DNA from: an archaeon RBG_16_50_20
Lineage (GTDB): Archaea > Thermoproteota > Bathyarchaeia > 40CM-2-53-6
DNA length: 11,811 nucleotides
Assembly (NCBI GenBank): GCA_001768965.1
Contig: MEMY01000088.1
Location: 1 to 11,811, forward strand
Direction: 5' to 3'
Below are positions 6,469 to 11,811 of the stretch, in pieces. Under the pieces are notes generated by a model that ran no database searches, was not told the origin of the DNA, and saw only the letters and a list, made by a program, of their open reading frames with translations. The translations under genes were made by a program, and so were the position numbers. Every line of letters starts with the position of its first letter. Positions within the stretch are counted from its first letter, which is position 1.

Positions 6469-8229
6469 ATGGCTCAGACGGTCGCTTGGGCGGAGAAATA
6501 CCGTCCCACAACTGTTGCAATGCTTGTCGGGAATGAGGAAGCAATCGGTAAATTCATTGACTGGCTGAAGCAATGGACGAGCAAACGAAAGCCTGCCAAA
6601 CCCGCATGCCTCTTGGTAGGGCCGCCAGGTGTGGGGAAAACTACGCTTGCAAGAGTTGCAGGAAACAACCTGCACTTCCGCATCCTCGAGATGAATGCGA
6701 GCGACGTTCGGACTGAGAAGGCCATCGAGGCTGTGCTTGGCCCCTCGCGAGTATCAGCGGCACTAGACAGCTTTTCCAGTGATGTTCGCGGAAATCTTAT
6801 CCTCATAGACGAGGTCGACGGCGTCTTCGGGCGCGAAGACCGGGGTGGGCTCGGTGCGATATTGTCGATTGTCGAGGAATCGCCGGTTCCTATTGTCCTT
6901 ACTGCAAACAATGTTGAGAATGACCGTTTCGTGGACCTTATGAAAGCCTGCTTCGTGGTCCCGCTAGTCGAGATTCGACCGCGACTCCTTGTTTCACTAA
7001 TGAGTTACATTCTCTCTCAAGAAAACAAAGCTTTGGCGTCCAAGATCGTCAGGGAGATTGCGCGCACAACCCACGGCGACATTCGCTCCGCGATCAATGA
7101 TCTGCAAGGCGCGGTGGCTGTGGGATTCAGAGAAGCGCGTTCAAGGCGCACTCACGACTTGACTGAGAAAGATACTCTGAAGGGGTTGTTCGGTTCTCCT
7201 GATGTGGGACGCGCTCGGCGTGCCTTGAATGAGAGTGAGATTCCGCTTTACCGGGATCAGCTGCTCCTCCTTCTCCATGACATCCTGCCCTATGTGTTCA
7301 CGTCGCCTGGAAACCTTGCGAAGGCATACGATACGCTTTCTCGAGTTGACATGGGTTACGGACGGATAGGTGCAAGTCGCTCGCGTGGCATGATGCCGCC
7401 GCCATTCAACTTGCCGCGTCGGGACACTGTTCCCGACTGGAGCATCTTGCCCTTCGTTCTCAACGAGTTGGCCACGGTCGGAGCGCAAACAGCTGAAAAT
7501 GACATCGAACATGTCATTCAAGTCGCCCCGAGACCATCACAGAAGATTCCGGAACGCTACCAGTACAGACTATGGCAGATGGACCGGCTTTGCCGCAGAA
7601 TCGCCAGAGCGCTGCATGTGTCAAAACGTACAGCGCTCTCTGACATTATTCCATTCCTAGTTACTGCCTTCCAGATCGACGAGGAGAAGGGACGGGAGAT
7701 TGCACTCAACCTCGACCTCGAAGAACAGGACATCGCGTTCCTAGTTTCCGAGTCGAAAACCGCGCCTATGCCTAAGGGACCTGGAGAGGTCTTGGACCCT
7801 GCGGGCTTCAAGTTGCCATACATGGGCAAGGACAAGTTCATCCAACTCATGCGGGCAGGCCTCAGCTATGATCGAAAAGCCGGGAAGTTTGTGGTTAGAC
7901 GGTTGGATAACTTAGATTCTGTCGAAGAGAGAGTCTCCCAGATTATTTCAAAGCCTGTGAAGTTCAAGCGGGCTGAGCAGAGCGTCGTTGAAACTGAGGA
8001 AGGCCAGATCACGAAGGAGTGTTTCGTCGATTCAAAGCTTGTCGCGTGTTCGAAGTGCGAGTTTGTTGATGACTGCCCCACACAGGCCATTAGCACACTC
8101 AAGTTCTGCATTTGCGATGAAACCCTTGCAGATCCGGGCAGCTATGAGAAGTACATAGGCAAGAGGACTCCCGCTGCACAGGCAGCACCGCAGCCCCGGA
8201 AGCGAGCCACGCGGCGCAAGAAAAGCTGA
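6469..8229 (+). CDS. rfcL: Replication factor C large subunit with Cys-rich C-terminal extension
   Basis: RFC-L is the single large subunit of the archaeal pentameric clamp loader. N-terminal motifs are canonical: AWAEKYRPTTVAMLVGN (6-22), Walker A GPPGVGKT (51-58), EMNASDVR (74-81), Walker B ILIDEVD (111-117), sensor-1 LTANN (144-148) and sensor-2 HGDIRSAINDLQ (202-213). The central part (about 235-430) matches the helical collar region. At 586 residues it is longer than the roughly 400-500 I expect for archaeal RFC-L. The extra part begins near residue 440 and contains a segment with RAGLSYDRKAGKFVVRRLDN (462-481), a cysteine cluster CSKC-x5-C-x10-CIC (C527, C530, C536, C547, C549) and a basic tail RKRATRRKKS. 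No QxxLxxFF-like PCNA-interacting peptide is visible at the C-terminus. The start is ATG, 7 bases after rfcS, with GGAAG upstream. The function of the extension is unknown to me. Confidence 0.95.
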   Translation: MAQTVAWAEKYRPTTVAMLVGNEEAIGKFIDWLKQWTSKRKPAKPACLLVGPPGVGKTTLARVAGNNLHFRILEMNASDVRTEKAIEAVLGPSRVSAALDSFSSDVRGNLILIDEVDGVFGREDRGGLGAILSIVEESPVPIVLTANNVENDRFVDLMKACFVVPLVEIRPRLLVSLMSYILSQENKALASKIVREIARTTHGDIRSAINDLQGAVAVGFREARSRRTHDLTEKDTLKGLFGSPDVGRARRALNESEIPLYRDQLLLLLHDILPYVFTSPGNLAKAYDTLSRVDMGYGRIGASRSRGMMPPPFNLPRRDTVPDWSILPFVLNELATVGAQTAENDIEHVIQVAPRPSQKIPERYQYRLWQMDRLCRRIARALHVSKRTALSDIIPFLVTAFQIDEEKGREIALNLDLEEQDIAFLVSESKTAPMPKGPGEVLDPAGFKLPYMGKDKFIQLMRAGLSYDRKAGKFVVRRLDNLDSVEERVSQIISKPVKFKRAEQSVVETEEGQITKECFVDSKLVACSKCEFVDDCPTQAISTLKFCICDETLADPGSYEKYIGKRTPAAQAAPQPRKRATRRKKS

Positions 8230-8233
8230 GCCG

Positions 8234-8767
8234 CTAGTGTTCTTTGGCGACGCGGATCAGGTGACCTAGTTCAAGTAGGATCAGGTTTTCCATTGCCGTC
8301 TGAACAGCGTCTGGGGAACCTGGCAGACAGAAAACCGGTTTATCTTTGACTAATCCTGCAAGGGCACGACTCAACATTGCTGGTGATCCGATTCTGTCGT
8401 AGCTCAGTTTTCTGAATAGTTCTCCAAATCCAGGAATTTGCTTCGTGATTATTGGCTCGACACTTTCGAATGTAACGTCTCTTGGGGATAGGCCTGTCCC
8501 ACCAGTAATTATCAATGCATCGACCTGCTTTCCTGCGAGCGCATTTTTGACCGTCCTCCGTATCATGACTTTCGAGTCGTCGATCAGCTTGCGGCCTTGG
8601 ACTTGGTGACCGGCATCGGTAGCTAGCTTCTCAATGATGTCGCCGGATTGGTCTTTTGGGGTTTCTCCAGATTTCGATTGGTTATACTTGGACGTGCTGC
8701 AGGTTATGATGAATAGTCCGACAGATTTCGGTGACGTCGACTTGTGGTGTTCTGCTACTCTGCTCAT
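8234..8767 (-). CDS. moaB: MoaB/MogA-family molybdopterin adenylyltransferase
   Basis: In archaea MoaB-type proteins adenylylate molybdopterin before metal insertion during molybdenum/tungsten cofactor synthesis in the cytoplasm. The 177-residue protein has the family's length plus a short N-terminal tail. It shows the nucleotide-binding start GLFIITCSTSK (17-27), a D-x-SG segment (DQSGDII, 39-45), the signature TGGTGLSPRDVT (88-99) and the C-terminal LPGSPDAV (148-155). The ATG at 8767 follows the moaC TAA with no intervening base, so the two genes are one transcription unit with likely coupled translation. Its 3' end converges on rfcL, with 4 bases between the stop codons. No moaA, moaE, moeA or molybdoenzyme gene is in this window, so cofactor use cannot be judged. 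Confidence 0.93.
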   Translation of the reverse strand: MSRVAEHHKSTSPKSVGLFIITCSTSKYNQSKSGETPKDQSGDIIEKLATDAGHQVQGRKLIDDSKVMIRRTVKNALAGKQVDALIITGGTGLSPRDVTFESVEPIITKQIPGFGELFRKLSYDRIGSPAMLSRALAGLVKDKPVFCLPGSPDAVQTAMENLILLELGHLIRVAKEH

Positions 8768-9211
8768 TTATCGTCGCTTGACCTTCTTCTTCACTCTTAG
8801 GTGGGTTATGGCCGTGGTAGGGTATTGGCCGGTTGCGTCTTTCTCGTATTGCTTGACCATGTCCCAGATGGTGAGGAGGTAGGTTGACGCCGCCGTGAGT
8901 GCCTCCATCTCAACGCCGGTCTTGGCGTGACCTTTCACGTACGATTCAACTCTGAGCGTATCTTTGTCAAAGGAATGCTCGTTGCGAACAGCCGTTATTG
9001 GGATGGAGTGACAGAAGGGCAGTATTCGCGGTGTGCTCTTTGCAGCCATCAGTGCAGCAATTTCCGCGGCAGCAATCGCGTCACCCTTCTCTAACCTTCC
9101 AGTCTTGAGGCGTGTGATGGTTGTAGGTTTCAATTTGATCTCGCCGACCGCTGTAGCCTCTCTAACGATAACGTCTTTGGATGTGATATCGACCATCGAG
9201 AAACGGCGCAT
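8768..9211 (-). CDS. moaC: Cyclic pyranopterin monophosphate synthase MoaC
   Basis: MoaC converts the MoaA product (3',8-cyclo-GTP) to cyclic pyranopterin monophosphate, the second step of molybdenum cofactor synthesis. The chosen 147-residue form contains MVDITSKD near the start, then KGD (42-44), the CHSIP motif (67-71, matching family CHPxP) and GVEMEALTA (99-107). The family's catalytic region with DMVKQYEKD follows. Three starts are open in frame: TTG at 9217, ATG at 9211 and ATG at 9196 (MVDIT). I prefer 9211 because GAGGG lies about 10 bases upstream, whereas it is only about 4 bases from the TTG. The C-terminus is unusually basic (RVKKKVKRR). moaB follows immediately. The spacer upstream carries repeated TGCTAGGAT motifs that may be regulatory. 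Confidence 0.94.
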   Translation of the reverse strand: MRRFSMVDITSKDVIVREATAVGEIKLKPTTITRLKTGRLEKGDAIAAAEIAALMAAKSTPRILPFCHSIPITAVRNEHSFDKDTLRVESYVKGHAKTGVEMEALTAASTYLLTIWDMVKQYEKDATGQYPTTAITHLRVKKKVKRR

Positions 9212-9225
9212 CCGCAATTAACCCT

Positions 9226-9272
9226 CTAGCATGTTGCTAGGATCTGTGGGAAATTAGCTGTTGTGCTAGGAT
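9226..9272. repeat. Short direct and inverted repeats upstream of moaC
   Basis: The 70-base spacer between cdc6 and moaC contains CTAGCA-TGT-TGCTAG at 9226-9240, a perfect 6-base inverted repeat with a 3-base loop. It also contains two copies of TGCTAGGAT at 9235-9243 and 9264-9272, whose starts are 29 bases apart. The first direct repeat shares bases with the right arm of the inverted repeat. The arrangement lies just upstream of the moaC ribosome-binding site and suggests an operator for a dimeric regulator of moaCB. A role as the cdc6 transcription end is the alternative. No clear TATA box is seen here. Confidence 0.5.
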
Positions 9273-9281
9273 GTGCTCAGG

Positions 9282-10532
9282 TCAGCGTGTTTGTGGTCGT
9301 TTCTTTCGTGAGGCCGCTAACGGCGTCTCTAACTGTTCACGCATGGTTGAGGCGGGTATGTTCTGGAGTCCCAGCAGCGTAGTTTTCCCGCGAACGCCTT
9401 CACCTGATTTTGAGGCCGTTATCACGCCTATTGCGCTTAAGCTGTGAGCGTATTTCCAGACCTGAGTATGATGCCTCGGATGGTCGTTGAATTCCTCGCA
9501 AACTGCCTTGTACTCGCGTTCCACGGCGCCTATGGTGGCGTAGGCTTCCTGTGATTCTTCGAGAACCCTCGCCAAGGCAAGGAGAAGGTATTTTTCGTGG
9601 GGGGATAGGGCCGCTATGTATTCACCGCGTAACATTGGGTAGACGCTTCCAACGGCTTTTCTGACGTGATCGGTGGAAACACGCTTTGCGTTTTCTCCGT
9701 CCGCGTACTTTCCAGCACGCCAGAGGAGTTCGATGGAGTATCGTGCGTCACCGCTCTGTCCTCCTATGTCCGCTACGAGTTGAAGGGCCTCATCTTGCAT
9801 GGCGTTCTCTTTGAAGGCTAGCTGCACTCGATCTTTGAGGATGTCAATGAGTTGACGCGAGCTATACTTGTCGAGTTTAACGATATTCCGCTGGAGAGTG
9901 CCGGTTGTGCTCCTGTCGAGTTTTTGGAGGTATTCGAGTTCACGGAGGATGAATATGACTGAAAGCCGTATCGGTTTGCCGACTCGTTCTTCTTGGATAC
10001 GGGTTAGGTTGTAGATCGGAGTCGATTCCTCTATTCTGATGAGGTGTTCAACTTCATCGAGTGCGAGGATGAGGTGCATGTTCTTGTCGTCGAGCATGTC
10101 CATGAGTGTGTGTAGGAGTTCTTCAGGTGCGAAGCCGCGTTTTGGAAATTCAGGTTCGAACTGCGTCAGGACGCGCTTTATGATCATGAAGAGGCTGCCT
10201 TTGGCTTCGCGGCAGTTCACGTGGACATACTGAAGGTTGACCTTGCGACTTTTCGCAGCTCTCACCAGATCCGTCCCGAAACGTTGGGCTAGGACTGTTT
10301 TGCCAGTTCCAACGTCCCCCGTGATCAGAACGCGTTGACTGGTGGAGAATGGGGTCTCAAGGGAGAAACGGAAGAGTTGAGTGAGGAAACGCATCTGTTC
10401 ATCGCGGTGAGGAAGCGTGGCGGGTATGTATTCTAGGGAGAGGGGCGCTTCGTCTTTGAAGACTGTGGGCCTCGCTAAGGTTTCCTTCACTATGTCTGAG
10501 GACAATTGAACGAGAGCCCCTACTCTCGGCAT
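9282..10532 (-). CDS. cdc6: Divergent Orc1/Cdc6-family replication initiator ATPase
   Basis: Orc1/Cdc6 proteins bind origins and help load MCM, or act as regulators of that step. The 416-residue product has Walker A GDVGTGKT (72-79), Walker B LILALDEVE (154-162), a sensor-2-like SGDARYSIELLWRAGKYAD segment and a C-terminal winged-helix part beginning LSPHEKYLLLALARV. The length is normal. The region after Walker B is odd: where the family usually has a sensor-1 asparagine (GISN type) followed by LDPRVKS, this protein reads VIFILRELEYLQKLDRSTTG (192-211). It may therefore be a paralogue of the Cdc6-2/3 kind rather than the main initiator. The start is ATG at 10532, with a TATA-like element about 45 bases upstream. 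No origin-recognition-box repeats were recognised nearby. Confidence 0.88.
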   Translation of the reverse strand: MPRVGALVQLSSDIVKETLARPTVFKDEAPLSLEYIPATLPHRDEQMRFLTQLFRFSLETPFSTSQRVLITGDVGTGKTVLAQRFGTDLVRAAKSRKVNLQYVHVNCREAKGSLFMIIKRVLTQFEPEFPKRGFAPEELLHTLMDMLDDKNMHLILALDEVEHLIRIEESTPIYNLTRIQEERVGKPIRLSVIFILRELEYLQKLDRSTTGTLQRNIVKLDKYSSRQLIDILKDRVQLAFKENAMQDEALQLVADIGGQSGDARYSIELLWRAGKYADGENAKRVSTDHVRKAVGSVYPMLRGEYIAALSPHEKYLLLALARVLEESQEAYATIGAVEREYKAVCEEFNDHPRHHTQVWKYAHSLSAIGVITASKSGEGVRGKTTLLGLQNIPASTMREQLETPLAASRKKRPQTR

Positions 10533-10574
10533 GGTCTAGACTGCTCCAATCTTATGTGCTTTTGTTGCCCTATG

Positions 10575-10584
10575 CGATAAAAAC
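10575..10584 (-). promoter_or_regulatory. Putative TATA box for cdc6
   Basis: On the minus strand the sequence reads GTTTTTATCGC here, about 43-52 bases upstream of the cdc6 ATG. Transcription would then start near 10550-10555, leaving a leader of roughly 20 bases. It lies in the 85-base spacer between cdc6 and the tnpB remnant. Confidence 0.45.
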
Positions 10585-10617
10585 CAGAGACCCAAGTGAA
10601 ACTGATTGACGGTTCTG

Positions 10618-10782
10618 TTAACTTATTGGCGCTTGGGCCTTTGGGTTAACTCGCTCCCATCGACTTTCAGGATTACCCGCTCTGTGTTGTGGGGGTTCCT
10701 GTACCATTGCTTCAGTTGGGAGCGCGGTTGGCGCGAACCTCACGCCTCTCGCTAGGATATTCCTAGCGGCGTTCACGTTGGT
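10618..10782 (-). pseudogene. tnpB: Remnant of the 3' end of an IS200/IS605-type tnpB
   Basis: On the minus strand a 54-codon frame runs to TAA at 10618-10620 and begins with NVNAARNILARG. This closely matches the conserved end of the TnpB RuvC-like nuclease (family form DRDxNAARNIL). It continues with PTEAMVQEPPQHRAGNPES, the sort of proline- and glycine-rich tail these proteins carry. The aspartates expected just before NAARNIL are absent: the bases there read TPTN. The rest of tnpB (zinc finger and upstream nuclease motifs) is missing. Upstream, the DNA becomes the coding sequence of the HypE-like gene in another frame, so the fragment is a truncated relic and not a functional nuclease. 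No tnpA is present. A second frame covers the same bases only at the HypE-like stop codon. Confidence 0.8.
10750..10768. repeat. Perfect 8-base inverted repeat inside the tnpB remnant
   Basis: CGCTAGGA-TAT-TCCTAGCG forms a hairpin with perfect 8-base arms and a 3-base loop. It encodes the RNILA part of the tnpB relic, so coding constraint could explain some of it. Its left arm shares GCTAGGAT with the two repeats upstream of moaC. Confidence 0.6.
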
Positions 10783-11795
10783 CGGTGTCTTTCTATGATC
10801 TTGTACAGTTCATCACGCTCCAAAGGACCGATTTCCAGTTCTTTTCCACCTCTCGTGACCAGTCTTCTTCCTCTTCGGAGACCGGTGAATGTGCCGATGA
10901 CATGGGCGTCGATTCCATTTCTTCTGAGATTGCGCACAATTCGACCGCTCCTTCGTTTATCGGCTGCGATCAGTAGACAACCTGAACTCATAAGTCGCAG
11001 CGGGTTCAGGCCAAGGACTGAACATATGCGCCTTGTCTCGGGCTTGACTGGGATTGCCAACTCGTGTATGTGGAATCCGACTTTGGAAGCCTCAGCCAGT
11101 TCCCAAACGCCTTGCAGCAAGCCTCCCTCAGTGGGATCATGCATTGCTCGCACTCCTCCGGATTTCACGGCGATCATCGCGTCGTCGACCACGCTAATGA
11201 GCCGGTTCATTTTCTGGGCTCGAAGGAGCATTTGCCGAGAGACTTTTCTGCGGAGTCTCTTGGTGAAATCTGATGCTAGCACGGTTGTTCCTTCGATGCC
11301 TGCTGCTTTCGTCATGATAACTTGGTCACCTACTCGGGCTCCGCTGGAGGTCACGAACGCGTTCCTTTTGACTAGACCAACCATATAGCCGATTACGATT
11401 GGGCGCTTGAGACTCGGTGTTACTTCTGAGTGTCCGCCCACAACAGCCGCTCCAACTTGTTTTGCGGCTCTATCAACCTGTTTCATTATGATGTCAACGA
11501 GTGCGGCATTAGATTTCTCTGGAAGAAGCAAGTCGCAGAGGAACCAGCGAGGCCGGGCGCCTCTGCAGGCTATGTCGTTGGCGTTGATGTGAACCGCGAA
11601 CCATCCAATGTCAGAGCTCGTCCCTGTGACGGGATCGGTTTTCAGAACCAGGACATATTTGCCGAAGGAGATGAGCGCGGCGTCTTCGCCGATCGATGAC
11701 CTCAGGATTACGGATGGGTCTTTTGAACCTCCATAGCGAAAGACGTTCCTGACTAGGATATCGGATGGGATTTTCCCAGTCCTGAATGGGCGCAT
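10773..11795 (-). CDS. HypE-like AIR-synthase-related protein
   Basis: This protein belongs to the ATP-binding superfamily of PurM, ThiL, SelD and HypE. It is closest by recall to the archaeal HypE-like group (COG1973 type). The 340-residue protein shows GEDAA (36-40), TDPVTGTSSDIG (53-64), the NDIA motif (73-76), GGHSEVTP (120-127), MTKAAGIEGTTVLA (around 160-172) and HDPTEGGLLQGVWELAEA in the second half. It ends DELYKIIERHRPT and lacks the C-terminal cysteine tail that true HypE uses to carry the thiocarboxamide/cyano group. Its substrate is therefore unknown. No hyp genes are nearby. The stop TGA at 10773-10775 falls inside DNA that reads as the tnpB remnant in another frame, so the last few codons may derive from that element. 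The start is ATG at 11795, 16 bases from the window end; the promoter lies outside. Confidence 0.88.
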   Translation of the reverse strand: MRPFRTGKIPSDILVRNVFRYGGSKDPSVILRSSIGEDAALISFGKYVLVLKTDPVTGTSSDIGWFAVHINANDIACRGARPRWFLCDLLLPEKSNAALVDIIMKQVDRAAKQVGAAVVGGHSEVTPSLKRPIVIGYMVGLVKRNAFVTSSGARVGDQVIMTKAAGIEGTTVLASDFTKRLRRKVSRQMLLRAQKMNRLISVVDDAMIAVKSGGVRAMHDPTEGGLLQGVWELAEASKVGFHIHELAIPVKPETRRICSVLGLNPLRLMSSGCLLIAADKRRSGRIVRNLRRNGIDAHVIGTFTGLRRGRRLVTRGGKELEIGPLERDELYKIIERHRPT

Positions 11796-11811
11796 GGTGT
11801 GCTCAATTCTA

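Noticed and set aside
6474..6911. 145-residue minus-strand frame within rfcL
   Set aside because: It is the complement of the RFC-L AAA+ domain and carries no family signature.
10617..10650. Two GTTAAC sites 28 bases apart as possible element ends
   Set aside because: Each is a 6-base palindrome expected by chance. IS200/IS605 ends are subterminal hairpins without such flanking repeats.
10533..10772. Possible replication origin next to cdc6
   Set aside because: Archaeal origins often lie beside cdc6, but I found no repeated origin-recognition-box sequence or long A/T-rich tract here. Most of the spacer is explained by the tnpB relic.

Overview
The window is archaeal chromosomal DNA. It encodes the archaeal/eukaryotic-type replication set: a single-type MCM helicase, a GINS subunit, both clamp-loader subunits (RFC small and large), an Orc1/Cdc6 family ATPase and a Hel308 repair helicase. 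The promoters that can be seen are TATA-like. Base composition is balanced (about half G+C by eye) and TTG is used often as a start codon. The gins23-mcm and rfcS-rfcL pairs lying close to a cdc6 paralogue recall the replication cluster I remember from Sulfolobus. This suggests a TACK-group archaeon, possibly Bathyarchaeia-like. The group assignment is inference from memory, not a search result.

Layout, left to right. Positions 1-5217 hold a leftward operon in the order gins23 -> mcm -> hel308, with hel308 running off the window edge. The gins23 stop and the mcm start overlap as TTGA, and hel308 begins 16 bases after mcm. The mcm gene is interrupted by a 486-residue intein just after the Walker A region. 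The intein has both splicing ends, a LAGLIDADG endonuclease and an additional winged-helix-like segment. A 263-base divergent spacer (5218-5480) separates this operon from rightward rfcS-rfcL. RFC-L is unusually long, with a five-cysteine cluster and a basic tail. rfcL converges on a leftward moaC-moaB pair (molybdenum cofactor synthesis) with only 4 bases between the stops. Upstream of moaC lies a short region rich in copies of a TGCTAGGAT motif. Next come a leftward, divergent orc1/cdc6, a remnant of the 3' end of an IS200/IS605-type tnpB gene, and a leftward HypE-like/AIR-synthase-family gene. The stop codon of that last gene lies inside the tnpB-derived DNA.

Functionally, gins23, mcm, rfcS, rfcL and cdc6 cover origin recognition or licensing, the CMG-like replicative helicase and clamp loading. 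Hel308 adds stalled-fork processing. moaB and moaC are an unrelated cofactor cassette. The HypE-like gene has no hydrogenase-maturation neighbours here.

The points most worth checking are the composite intein in mcm, the Cys-cluster C-terminal extension of RFC-L that replaces the usual PCNA-binding tail, the tnpB remnant fused to the end of the HypE-like gene, the repeat/palindrome motif upstream of moaC, and the non-canonical sensor-1 region of the Orc1/Cdc6 protein. No RNA genes, CRISPR arrays or complete mobile elements were seen.
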